Below, in pieces: positions 27,139 to 35,331 of a DNA stretch of 64,000 nucleotides. The DNA lies in contig NZ_BDCI01000039.1 in the NCBI RefSeq assembly GCF_001613425.1, positions 101,776 through 165,775 of the forward strand. The letters are read 5' to 3'. Within the stretch, counting starts at the first letter, position 1, and the number at the start of each line of letters is the position of its first letter. Under the pieces are notes generated by a model. It searched no databases. It was not told where the DNA came from and saw only the letters and a program-made list of their open reading frames with translations. The stretch comes from Nocardia vulneris. GTDB taxonomy: Bacteria > Actinomycetota > Actinomycetes > Mycobacteriales > Mycobacteriaceae. The position numbers and the translations under genes were made by a program.

Positions 27139-27534
27139 ATGCATGATTGCGGTATGAGCCCGAACATCGACCCCGAGGAACTGTTCGCGGACTGCCGTAT
27201 CCGCACCGGTGCGGAATTGTTTTCCCATCGTTGGGACATGGTGGTCCTGGCCGCTTTGCACGACGGTCCGCACCGGCGCAGCGAGTTGCGTGAGCGGGTC
27301 GGCGAACTCAGTGACAAATCGTTGACCGAAACGCTGCGACGACTGACTGGTTTCGGGTTGATCACCAGTCACAGATTCGCCGAACGACCCCCTCGGGTCG
27401 AATACGAACTCACCGTTTTGGGCATGAGCCTTCTCGATGGTCCGGTGCGCGCACTGGGCCGCTGGATGTATGAGCACGGCGCCGCACTCGCCGACGCCGT
27501 CGACCCTGCTGGAAAGGAGTCACAGTTATGGTGA
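27139..27534 (+). CDS. HxlR-family transcriptional regulator
   Basis: 131 residues, winged-helix regulator. 'FSHRWDMVVLAALHDGPHRR', 'LSDKSLTETLRRLTGFGLI' and 'VEYELTVLGMSLL' are HxlR landmarks. A Cys in 'FADCRIRTG' just before the first helix is the position of the redox-sensing Cys in HypR/QorR-type HxlR proteins, so it may sense quinones or electrophiles (inference). It overlaps the downstream reductase start by seven bases and probably autoregulates this cluster. Confidence 0.9.
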   Translation: MHDCGMSPNIDPEELFADCRIRTGAELFSHRWDMVVLAALHDGPHRRSELRERVGELSDKSLTETLRRLTGFGLITSHRFAERPPRVEYELTVLGMSLLDGPVRALGRWMYEHGAALADAVDPAGKESQLW

Positions 27535-28340
27535 AAATCGGTGTGATCGGCGCGGGAATCCTCGGCGGCACCCTCGCTCGGCATCTTGCCGCGGTCGGGA
27601 ACACGGTGCAGGTCGCCAACTCACACGAACCAGAATCATTGTCGGATCTGCTTGTCGACGGGATGAGTGCCGGGTGGGCCGCCGATGTGGCCGCCACTGC
27701 GGGCATCTTGTTCCTGGCTCTTCCCTACAGCGCACTGCCCACCGCAGCGAGATCGGTAGCCGAGCACGCCGGGCCGGAAACGATCATCGTCGACACCGGC
27801 AACTACTACCCGGGCCGCGACGGCATCCTGCCCGGACTGGGCGACACCGACACCCCGGAGCCGGACACCCTATGGCTGTCAGGGCTGATCGGACGCCCGA
27901 TCTTCAAAGCGTTCAACAACATCACCTACGTGAGCCTGCGTGACGGCGGCCGCCCGGCGGGGTCGCCGCAACGGTTCGGGCTGCCGATCGCAGGTCCCGA
28001 CGGAACCGCCAAACATCGCCTGAGTCAGCTGGTCGACCAGGCCGGATTCGACCCGGTCGACGGCGGCACCCTCGCACAGTCCTGGCGTCAGCAACCCGGC
28101 TCACCGGTCTATGCCACCGACCTGCCCGCGGCCGCGCTGCGCAAGCACCTCGATGCCGCGCAACCGCAGGACCCGGCAATCTACCGGGCCAACCGCGCCC
28201 AGTTCGACGACGTGACCGCCGCCGGATACGACACCATCCGCAGCTTGCGTGAGCAAGGGTTGAGCTTCGACCAGATCATCGACGCGATGGCCGCTGACAC
28301 AGAAGACGCCGTGTCCAAAGTCCACGATGCCCAGAAATAA
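27528..28340 (+). CDS. NADPH-dependent F420 reductase-like protein
   Basis: 270 residues. The N-terminal Rossmann motif 'IGVIGAGILGGTLARHLAAV' and 'VQVANSHEPESL' match the F420-dependent NADP reductase/NAD(P)-binding superfamily, with 'ILFLALPYSALPTAA' and 'IIVDTGNYYPGRDG' as later landmarks. It could supply F420H2 to the deazaflavin enzyme two genes upstream, but in many relatives the F420 site is lost, so it is called '-like'. AAGGAG lies nine bases before the ATG. Confidence 0.82.
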   Translation: MVKIGVIGAGILGGTLARHLAAVGNTVQVANSHEPESLSDLLVDGMSAGWAADVAATAGILFLALPYSALPTAARSVAEHAGPETIIVDTGNYYPGRDGILPGLGDTDTPEPDTLWLSGLIGRPIFKAFNNITYVSLRDGGRPAGSPQRFGLPIAGPDGTAKHRLSQLVDQAGFDPVDGGTLAQSWRQQPGSPVYATDLPAAALRKHLDAAQPQDPAIYRANRAQFDDVTAAGYDTIRSLREQGLSFDQIIDAMAADTEDAVSKVHDAQK

Positions 28341-28373
28341 CCTCCATCCCGACGATCAGAAAGGAGTAGACAG

Positions 28374-29243
28374 GTGGGGTCGAGAAATTGGTTCATCACC
28401 GGCGCCTCACGAGGTCTCGGACGCGAATGGGCCCTTGCGGCACTCGAACGGGGCGACCGCGTCGCTGCGACCGCCCGCACCGTCGCGACACTCGATGAAC
28501 TGGTCGAACGCTTCGGCGACGCTGTAGTTCCGATTCAGTTGGATGTCGCCCAGCGAAGCGCCGGCGCTCGAGCCATCCAGTGCGCCCACAATGTGCTGGG
28601 CCGCCTGGATGTCGTGGTCAACAACGCAGGCTACGGACAACTGGGAATGGTCGAGGAACTCGACGACGCCCAAATCGACGCGGTGTTCGAAACCAACGTC
28701 TTCGGCGCGATACGGATCGTGCGAGCCGCGCTACCGATCCTGCGCGCCCAGCGATCCGGCCACATCATCGCGGTCTCCTCACTACTGGGGCAGATCGCCT
28801 ACCCTGGCGCCGGAGCCTACGCGGCAACCAAATTCGCCCTCGAAGCCTTCCACGAAGCACTCGCCGCGGAGGTCTCCGCCTTCGGCATCGCGGTGACGAT
28901 CATCGAACCCCAAGGATTCTCCACAGGATTCAACACCTCCATGCAACCCACCACCACGATCGAGGCCTATCGCGACATCCGCGACGCGACCACCACCGCC
29001 GCTACCACGCGCTCCCCGGGGGATCCCGCCGCCACCCGAGCCGCGCTCCTCACCCTCGTCGACGCCGCCTCCCCACCACTGAGGTTGCTATTCGGCAACG
29101 ACGGACTCGAACGCATCACCGCAGCGTACGAATCACGGCTGGCCACCTGGCAAGCATGGCATCAGGTATCCATCGCCGCCCACGGCGACAGCGCGAGCCA
29201 CGTGCCAGGAGTACCCCGCTTCGACAGAGCCGACCACTCCTGA
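28374..29243 (+). CDS. Short-chain dehydrogenase/reductase
   Basis: 289 residues starting at GTG 28374 (AAGGAG eight bases before). 'TGASRGLGREWALAAL', 'VVNNAGYGQLG' and 'AYPGAGAYAATKFALEAF' are the coenzyme, NNAG and Tyr-Lys motifs; Arg in 'TARTVATLDE' suggests NADPH. Last gene of the oxidoreductase cluster, 33 bases after the F420-reductase-like gene. Likely a carbonyl reductase for reactive aldehydes or ketones; substrate unknown. Confidence 0.88.
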   Translation: MGSRNWFITGASRGLGREWALAALERGDRVAATARTVATLDELVERFGDAVVPIQLDVAQRSAGARAIQCAHNVLGRLDVVVNNAGYGQLGMVEELDDAQIDAVFETNVFGAIRIVRAALPILRAQRSGHIIAVSSLLGQIAYPGAGAYAATKFALEAFHEALAAEVSAFGIAVTIIEPQGFSTGFNTSMQPTTTIEAYRDIRDATTTAATTRSPGDPAATRAALLTLVDAASPPLRLLFGNDGLERITAAYESRLATWQAWHQVSIAAHGDSASHVPGVPRFDRADHS

Positions 29244-29264
29244 ACTCCGCACCGCGGCCATCCG

Positions 29265-29693
29265 CTATTCGCAAGCGACTCCGTCGCCGGGACGATCCAG
29301 GCCCGGACGGTAGCCGGGTTCACCGCGGTGCAGAGGAGCTGCGCCGGCCGCCCGGGCGGCGGCGCAGTTGGCGTAGTAGGTAGTCGGTGCGGGGGGCGCC
29401 GAAGGTGTCGCCGGCGGCTCGGGAGCGGGCGCGGGCGGCACGAATCGCTGCGGTATCGCGACGGTCGTCGGTGGTGGCGTGACCAGGCTCGGCACGATCG
29501 CCGGAGTGGTTACCGACGTGGTCGTGTAGGAGGTCCGGGTCGGCGTCGCGGTCGCCGGTTTGCTGAGAGTCGAGGACGGCGTCGGATGCACGGTGGGAGC
29601 GATCGCAGGAGTACGCCCGCAGGCTGTGGACCCGAGGGAAATTCCCGCGATCAGGAGGACGGCAGCGGCGCAGTGTCGCGGTGTTGTAGTCAT
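29265..29693 (-). CDS. Excalibur-domain lipoprotein
   Basis: 142 residues. An N-terminal hydrophobic signal ends in a lipobox 'LGSTAC' with lipidation Cys25, followed by a Pro/Thr-rich linker (~30-95) and a C-terminal Excalibur domain: 'YYANCAAARAAGAAPLHRGE' through a D-x-PGDG-x-x-CE tail that in this family binds Ca2+ and forms a Cys-Cys bridge. It should be a cell-surface protein. Convergent with the SDR gene (21-base gap), and not obviously part of the DosR set. Confidence 0.9.
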   Translation of the reverse strand: MTTTPRHCAAAVLLIAGISLGSTACGRTPAIAPTVHPTPSSTLSKPATATPTRTSYTTTSVTTPAIVPSLVTPPPTTVAIPQRFVPPAPAPEPPATPSAPPAPTTYYANCAAARAAGAAPLHRGEPGYRPGLDRPGDGVACE

Positions 29694-29876
29694 GATGTGC
29701 CTTGTTCTGGTGAATTGACGCGATCGAGTGTTGATCCGAATGGTTCACTCCCCCGACGGAGTGATCGCGTATCACCGATGATTCGCCGTACCGACGCTGT
29801 GCTTCAGAGTCGAAGGGCCCTAATGGTTTCCACCTTCGGCCTCGTTACCCGCCATGACAGCACAGCGCCGGATCCC

Positions 29877-29914
29877 GGGTGACTTTGTGCCTTCCGGTAC
29901 GGGCGGAAGTCCCG
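29877..29914 (+). promoter_or_regulatory. Possible tandem DosR-like sites before the nitroreductase pair
   Basis: GGGTGACTTTGTGCC (29877-29891) and GGGCGGAAGTCCCG (29901-29914) both preserve parts of the DosR palindrome, about 24 bases apart and 36-73 bases before ATG 29950. A small inverted repeat CTTCCG/CGGAAG (29891-29896, 29904-29909) overlaps them. The matches are weak; support comes from the downstream gene family. Confidence 0.4.
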
Positions 29915-29949
29915 TAGTTCCTGCCATTTCGGCGGCGGACACTCGATGC

Positions 29950-30966
29950 ATGACCGTAAGCGACGCATCTCCCGAAACATTCGTACCGGATCGGCCGACG
30001 ATCACGGCGGCTGTGCGGCAGGCCGGGCGTGCGCCTTCGGTGCACAACACCCAGCCGTGGCGCTGGGTGTTCGACGGCACGCGCCTGCACCTGTATCGCG
30101 ACAACGAACGCCTGCTGACCTCGACCGATCCGCACGGCAGGCAGCTGGTCATCAGCTGTGGCGCGGTACTGCACCATCTGCGCACCGTATTCGCCGAGTT
30201 CGGCTGGCACACCGATACCGTTCGATTGCCGGACCCGGATAGTCTCGATCACCTGGCGACCATCGAGTTCCGCCCGTGGCCGGATCCGCCCGCCGGGGTC
30301 CACGCGCGCGCCCGCGCTATCGAACGGCGCCGCACCGACCGGCTGCCCATGCTGGCACCACAGCACTGGGCCGAGCTCGTGCACGCCGCGCGGATGCTCG
30401 CCAATCCGCACGACATTCAGATCGATGTCCTCGACACCGGCGCCGGCGCGCGGCTGGCTGCCGCCTCGCAGCACGCGACGGCGCTGCGCCGCTACGACAT
30501 GGAGTACCAGGCCGAATTACATTGGTGGAGTGGGCATTCGCATGCGCCAGAGGGCGTGCCCCGCAGCGCACTCATCTCGGACGCCGAGGCCGCCCGGGTC
30601 CCGGTAGCTCGTACGTTCCCCGCTGCGCCGCATTCGTCGCGGCGCGCGGACGTCGAAGACCAGGCCCAACTGATGGTGCTCAGTTCTACCGGCGACTCCG
30701 TGTCGGCGTGGCTACGCAGCGGCGAGGCACTGTCGGCGGTACTGCTGGAATGCACTGTTGCCGAACAGGTCAGTTGCGCGCTGACCCACATCACCGAACT
30801 ACCGACCGCGCGCAAGGCCATCGCCGACCTGCTCGGCCACTCGGTAACGCCGCAGGTCGTAATCCGAGTCGGCACTGCACCGGACGATGACGAAGCCACT
30901 CCGATGTCGCATCGCCGACCGGTCTCCGACATCCTGTCGTTTCGCCGAGAGCAGCCGGAGCCATGA
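29950..30966 (+). CDS. Acg-family nitroreductase
   Basis: 338 residues from ATG 29950 (an earlier in-frame ATG at 29854 has no ribosome site and crosses the likely promoter). The Acg family hallmark 'AGRAPSVHNTQPWRWVFDG' marks an FMN site, with 'SCGAVLHHLRTVFAEFGW' and 'LRSGEALSAVLLECTVAEQV' as the later blocks. Homologues Rv2032 (Acg), Rv3127 and Rv3131 are DosR-regulated; they hold FMN but often show no nitroreductase activity and may sequester flavin. Overlaps the next nitroreductase by four bases (ATGA). Confidence 0.92.
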   Translation: MTVSDASPETFVPDRPTITAAVRQAGRAPSVHNTQPWRWVFDGTRLHLYRDNERLLTSTDPHGRQLVISCGAVLHHLRTVFAEFGWHTDTVRLPDPDSLDHLATIEFRPWPDPPAGVHARARAIERRRTDRLPMLAPQHWAELVHAARMLANPHDIQIDVLDTGAGARLAAASQHATALRRYDMEYQAELHWWSGHSHAPEGVPRSALISDAEAARVPVARTFPAAPHSSRRADVEDQAQLMVLSSTGDSVSAWLRSGEALSAVLLECTVAEQVSCALTHITELPTARKAIADLLGHSVTPQVVIRVGTAPDDDEATPMSHRRPVSDILSFRREQPEP

Positions 30967-31985
30967 CCGTACCCGACGGCTCGACCACCCCCAGCCTGTC
31001 CGTGGTTCGCACCGCGCTGGCCCTCGCCTGCCGAGCACCGTCGGTGCACAACACACAGCCCTGGCACTGGGTATTCGACGGATCGAAGTTGTTGCTCTAC
31101 CGCGATACCACGCGGCAGTTGCCCGCCGGAGACCCGCAGTACCGGCAGTCGATCATCAGCTGCGGCGCGGCGCTCGATCATGCTCGGCAAGCCTTCGTGT
31201 CCATGGGCTGGTTCGCCCATATCACTCGCATCCCGCAGCCGGGCTGCCCGGAACTGCTTGCCGCTCTGCGGTTTCGACCGTGGAGCGGTCCGTTGAACAG
31301 GACCGCGGCACGAGTCCGCGCCATACCCCGGCGACATACCGACCGACTGCCGATGCTGCCGCCCGACCACTGGCCGGATGTGCTCGCGACCGCGCGTGAA
31401 CTCGCTCGGCCACACCAGGTGGTGGTAGACGAAATCACCGACGGCGACCGTCCTCGATTGGCCGAGGCCACACGTCACATTACCGCGCTGCGTCGATACG
31501 ACACCGCGTACCAGGACGAATTGCACTGGTGGAGTGGATCGTCGGAGTCACGTGGGATACCCGCAAGCGCACTCACATCGTCGGCCGAAGCGGCCCGAAC
31601 GCCCGTGGGACGGGCCTTTCCGTTTGCCCCGTACGCCAACCGGCGATCCGGTCTCGAAGACCGTTCCCGTCTGCTGTTGCTCAGTTCCACCGGCGACTCG
31701 TTCACGCAATGGCTGCACACCGGGGAGACACTGTCCAACATCTTGCTGGAATGCACGGCACGCGGTCTGGCTACCTGTGAACTGACCCACCTCACCGAAC
31801 TCACCGCTACCAGATCTGTTCTGGCCGAACTACTTTCCCGGCCCGGTGCGGCGCAGGTCGTCGTCCGAGTCGGCAATGCCCCCGACGACACGACGGTCAC
31901 CGCATCGCCGCGGCGCCCGCTGTCCGAAGTCTTCGACTTCCAGCCGGAGCACCCGAGAAATCGCACCCGAGACCTGATGATGTAG
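30963..31985 (+). CDS. Acg-family nitroreductase
   Basis: 340 residues, in translational overlap with its paralogue upstream. 'CRAPSVHNTQPWHWVFDG', 'SCGAALDHARQAFVSMGW' and 'LHTGETLSNILLECTARGL' correspond block by block with it, so the pair arose by tandem duplication. FMN binding in the cytosol is expected. Ten bases separate its stop from that of the convergent third nitroreductase. Confidence 0.92.
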   Translation: MTVPDGSTTPSLSVVRTALALACRAPSVHNTQPWHWVFDGSKLLLYRDTTRQLPAGDPQYRQSIISCGAALDHARQAFVSMGWFAHITRIPQPGCPELLAALRFRPWSGPLNRTAARVRAIPRRHTDRLPMLPPDHWPDVLATARELARPHQVVVDEITDGDRPRLAEATRHITALRRYDTAYQDELHWWSGSSESRGIPASALTSSAEAARTPVGRAFPFAPYANRRSGLEDRSRLLLLSSTGDSFTQWLHTGETLSNILLECTARGLATCELTHLTELTATRSVLAELLSRPGAAQVVVRVGNAPDDTTVTASPRRPLSEVFDFQPEHPRNRTRDLMM

Positions 31986-31994
31986 GTACCGCGT

Positions 31995-32858
31995 TCAGGA
32001 CACCGCGCCGAACAGGTCGAGAACGTCGGACAGTTGGCGACGTGGGGTAACCGGGGGTGTGATGGTGTCGGTTGGCGCCCACCCGATCTTCACCACCGAT
32101 TGAGGGTGACCTCGGCCGTTCAGGACCCGGGCGCGGACGCACTGCCGAAGATCGGCGTCCCGCAGTGATTCGTTCAGCGCACAGGAGGCCAAACCGATGT
32201 TCGTCGCGGTCAGCAGCACTGCGCTGAGCGCCTCACCGGCACACAGTTGCGCCAGCCGGTCGTCGGCCGCTGTGCCGAGCACCAAGAGTTCGGCACAGTC
32301 GGATTCGCTACCGAGCGCAGTCCGATTACGGTCGGTGCCCGCATTGCGCGCCGCAGCCGTGGCCAGCACTTCGACCAACTGCTCACGCTCTGTGCCCAGG
32401 GCCTGCCGGACCGTGACCCCGTGCGCGTGCGCCCGTTCACGCACGAGGCCCACACTTCCGGGTGGGATGAGCTCTGAACTGAAGCTGCGCCGGTCTGTCT
32501 GCCGGCGGGGAATCGCGTTACCGAGCGCCAACTCGATCATGGTCGGTCGATGCGGCACCAAGCGCAGCGAGGCCAGGTGGTCCGCATCCGCTGGGTTCGG
32601 CAACCGACGCACAACTGCCGACCACCCTGCGGCCGCCAACGCGATCCGAAGATGATGCAGTGCGGCACCACAACTCGAGACGGCGTCGCGTTGGGCCGAA
32701 TCGGTCGGCGCCGGTACCTGGACCGGGTCAAGGTATAGGTCGATGCGGTGATCGCCGACGCGGAATCGCCACGGTTGCGAATTGCGGACAGATGGCGCCC
32801 GTGTCGCGAGCACGACTGCCGCACGCAACGCATCATCCTCGGGCCATCCGTAATTCAT
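31995..32858 (-). CDS. Acg-family nitroreductase (shorter form)
   Basis: 287 residues, about 50 shorter than its neighbours because the middle segment after 'AIPRRQTDRRSFSSELI' is shorter. 'TRAPSVRNSQPWRFRVGD', 'SCGAALHHLRIALAAAGW' and 'LCAGEALSAVLLTATNIGL' are the family blocks. It is closest to the 56546-57532 protein ('PNPADADHLASLRL' against 'PNPADPNHLASIEL'). Transcribed divergently from the 33058 gene across a region with a perfect inverted repeat (32927-32950). Confidence 0.9.
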   Translation of the reverse strand: MNYGWPEDDALRAAVVLATRAPSVRNSQPWRFRVGDHRIDLYLDPVQVPAPTDSAQRDAVSSCGAALHHLRIALAAAGWSAVVRRLPNPADADHLASLRLVPHRPTMIELALGNAIPRRQTDRRSFSSELIPPGSVGLVRERAHAHGVTVRQALGTEREQLVEVLATAAARNAGTDRNRTALGSESDCAELLVLGTAADDRLAQLCAGEALSAVLLTATNIGLASCALNESLRDADLRQCVRARVLNGRGHPQSVVKIGWAPTDTITPPVTPRRQLSDVLDLFGAVS

Positions 32859-32926
32859 CGTCGATCGTCCTTTCCTAGTCGGGGACCACGCTGCCAGTCA
32901 CCCACGAGGCGGGTAAGAGCAGCAGG

Positions 32927-32950
32927 TCCTGAAGTCGAGGGACTTCAGGA
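32927..32950. promoter_or_regulatory. Perfect inverted repeat TCCTGAAGTC-gagg-GACTTCAGGA
   Basis: A 10-base perfect inverted repeat with a four-base spacer lies between the divergent nitroreductase (32858) and Rv2004c-like (33058) genes. Its centre reads GAGGGACTTCAGG, a DosR-like half-site, so it may be an operator for both directions. A further GGGGACCAC half-site is at 32881-32889. Confidence 0.55.
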
Positions 32951-33057
32951 AACGATCCGCAAGACCCATGGCATTCATGACCTTCGGCCATCGCCGGGCA
33001 CGGCCACCCGGAGTGATCCTGGCTACAGGAAACGAATCCTCCGAAAGGCTGTGCACC

Positions 33058-34587
33058 ATGCTCGATTACGGACCGCGCGCAGAATTGCGAGAGACGCACA
33101 CCGGGTTGGTGGTGCTCTTCGGCGATCGGGCGTACAAGGCGAAAAAACCACTGCGCACCGACTTTCTCGACTTCAGCACTCCTGCGCTGCGCGAACGCGC
33201 GTGTGCCCGTGAGGTCGAACTCAACCGCAGGCTGGCGCCTGATGTGTACCTCGGCGTGGCACACCTCACCGATCCGGCCGGCGGGCCGGATGAACCGATC
33301 GTGCTCATGCGCCGGATGCCGGAGCAGCGCAGGCTGTCGAACATCCTCGATGATCCTGCGCTCTCGCGTGCGAGATTGTCTGCGCTGGTCCAGGTGCTCG
33401 CGCTGTTCCATCACAGCGCCGGACGCAGTCCGGAGATCGACGAGGAAGGTACGCCGGACGCACTGCGTCGCCGGTGGAAGATCCTCCTGAGCAGCCTCGC
33501 CGAACAGCCGGTGGCGGATCAACAGGTGGTCGACCGGGTCGACGGGCTGGCGATGCGATATCTGGACGGACGAGAGTCATTGCTGCTGAACAGGATTGCG
33601 GACGGCCGCATGGTCGACGGACACGGCGACCTGCTCGCCGAGGACATCTTCGACTTGGCCGACGGCTTCCGCGTGCTGGACTGCCTGGACTTCGACGACC
33701 GCTTGCGCTACGTCGATTGCCTGGACGACATCGCCTTCCTGGCAATGGATCTGGAGTTCCGCGGCCATTCCGCTCTGGGTGCGCAACTACTGGACGACTA
33801 CTTGCTGATCACCGCGGACCCGGCGCCGCGATCGCTACGTGATCATTACATCGCCTACCGCGCCCTGGTCCGGGCAAAAGTCGACGCGATTCGCTTCGAC
33901 CAAGGCGACACTGCTGCGCGCGACCGGGTGCACCGGCATTTGGGTATAGCTGCTCGCCATCTCGAAACCGGCGCCGTTCGACTGGTGTTGGTCGGCGGCC
34001 TGCCCGGTACCGGAAAATCCACTGTGGCCAAGGATCTTTCAGCGGCCACCGGTGCGGCCCTCTGTTCCAGCGACGAGGTACGCAAACAATTGCGTAGCAC
34101 CGGTGCAGTCCTCGGCGGCAGCGGAACCTTCGAGGCGGGAGCGTATTCCGCGGCGAACAAGGCTCGGGTCTACACCGAGCTGCTGACCAGGGCCCGCCTC
34201 CTGCTCTGTGCTGGAGTACCAGTGGTTCTCGATGCCAGCTGGATCGATGCGAGCGAACGGCAACGCGCCACGGAACTCGCTGTCGACGTCCACGCCGACC
34301 TGGTCCAGTTGCACTGCGTGTGCGCCCCCGAGGTGGCCGGTCGACGGATCAGCCAGCGTGGGTCCAGCGACTCCGATGCCACACCACACATCGCCGCAGC
34401 GATGTCTGCCGCGACCGCGCCGTGGCCGCAGGCCATCGTCCTCGACACCGAGCTGCCGCTCGAGGACACGATCGCCAGCGCGTACCGGGCCTGGCAGAAC
34501 TCGACCCCTACGGATATGTCAAGGGACTTTGGTCACCCATTGAAGGACCAAGTCCGCGACACGAGGGACAAAATGTTCGTAGGCTGA
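33058..34587 (+). CDS. Rv2004c-like phosphotransferase and P-loop kinase fusion
   Basis: 509 residues. Residues ~1-300 form an aminoglycoside-phosphotransferase-like domain ('DRAYKAKKPLRTDFLDFST', catalytic 'MVDGHGDLLAEDIF' near 186-190, and 'LDCLDFDDRLRYVDCLDD' for metal binding). Residues ~305-500 are a separate kinase with Walker A 'GGLPGTGKSTVAKDL' (~312-320). M. tuberculosis Rv2004c has the same architecture and is in the DosR regulon next to a USP gene. Substrate of either kinase is unknown. ATG 33058 follows GAAAGG; earlier starts are not supported. The 3' end carries the DosR-like boxes that face dosR. Confidence 0.9.
   Translation: MLDYGPRAELRETHTGLVVLFGDRAYKAKKPLRTDFLDFSTPALRERACAREVELNRRLAPDVYLGVAHLTDPAGGPDEPIVLMRRMPEQRRLSNILDDPALSRARLSALVQVLALFHHSAGRSPEIDEEGTPDALRRRWKILLSSLAEQPVADQQVVDRVDGLAMRYLDGRESLLLNRIADGRMVDGHGDLLAEDIFDLADGFRVLDCLDFDDRLRYVDCLDDIAFLAMDLEFRGHSALGAQLLDDYLLITADPAPRSLRDHYIAYRALVRAKVDAIRFDQGDTAARDRVHRHLGIAARHLETGAVRLVLVGGLPGTGKSTVAKDLSAATGAALCSSDEVRKQLRSTGAVLGGSGTFEAGAYSAANKARVYTELLTRARLLLCAGVPVVLDASWIDASERQRATELAVDVHADLVQLHCVCAPEVAGRRISQRGSSDSDATPHIAAAMSAATAPWPQAIVLDTELPLEDTIASAYRAWQNSTPTDMSRDFGHPLKDQVRDTRDKMFVG
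34523..34555 (+). promoter_or_regulatory. DosR boxes upstream of dosR, inside the preceding gene
   Basis: GGGACTTTGGTCAC (34523-34536, 12 of 14 bases of the perfect palindrome at 50459) and AAGGACCAAGTCC (34543-34555) lie 60-92 bases before the dosR ATG, within the last codons of the Rv2004c-like gene. This placement predicts autoregulation of dosR-dosS. Confidence 0.7.
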
Positions 34588-34614
34588 GTCAACTGCTCAG
34601 AGAGGTGCACCGGA

Positions 34615-35262
34615 ATGGTCACAGTCTTCTTGGTGGACGACCATCACATCGTGCGACGCGGGGTCGCCGACCTGATCGACGCCGAACCCGACCTCGAGGT
34701 GATCGGCGAGGCCGGCACCGTATCCCAGGCGATGGCGCGCATCCCCGCACTGCGCCCCGACGTCGTCGTCCTCGACGTACGACTACCCGACGGCAACGGC
34801 ATCGAACTATGCCGCGAACTACTCGACCAGCACCCCGGCCTGCGCTGTCTGATCCTGACCTCGTTCACCGACGAGCAGGCGATGCTCGACGCGATCCTCG
34901 CCGGCGCCAGCGGATACGTGGTCAAAGACATCGGCACCACCGAACTCGTCGACGCGATTCGCGAGGTCGGCGCCGGACGCTCACTGCTCGACAATCGAGC
35001 GGCGGCCGCGCTCATGGCCAAACTCCGCGAGGAAGCCGAGGACAAAGCCGGGCCCCTGACCGGGCTGACCGATCAAGAGCGCATCCTGCTCGAACTGCTC
35101 GGCGAAGGGCTGACCAACCGGCAGATCGCCGCACGCATGTTCCTGGCCGAGAAGACCGTGAAGAATTATGTTTCCCGACTATTGTCCAAGCTCGGGGTGG
35201 AGCGACGGACCCAAGCCGCCGTCATCGCCTCCAAGCTCAACACACCACCGCTGCGGGAATGA
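34615..35262 (+). CDS. dosR: DosR/DevR-family response regulator
   Basis: 215 residues, NarL-type regulator. The receiver domain has the acidic pair 'LVDDHH', phosphoacceptor Asp54 ('VVVLDVRLPDG'), Thr82 ('LTSFTDE') and Lys104 ('YVVKDI'), the same positions as in M. tuberculosis DosR. A linker leads to a LuxR-type HTH (~150-205) with the recognition helix 'LAEKTVKNYVSRLLSKLGV' in which Lys180, Lys183 and Asn184 correspond to DosR base-contact residues. Conservation of the recognition helix supports binding to GGGACTNNNGTCCC-type sites. It should be phosphorylated by the kinase encoded 69 bases downstream and drive the surrounding stress genes. Confidence 0.95.
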   Translation: MVTVFLVDDHHIVRRGVADLIDAEPDLEVIGEAGTVSQAMARIPALRPDVVVLDVRLPDGNGIELCRELLDQHPGLRCLILTSFTDEQAMLDAILAGASGYVVKDIGTTELVDAIREVGAGRSLLDNRAAAALMAKLREEAEDKAGPLTGLTDQERILLELLGEGLTNRQIAARMFLAEKTVKNYVSRLLSKLGVERRTQAAVIASKLNTPPLRE

Positions 35263-35331
35263 GTCGCTGCCTGCTAACCGAGGACGGAGTGCCTGGTCAG
35301 CCCATCGCGTCCGGCGGCGACGCGTGGAAAG

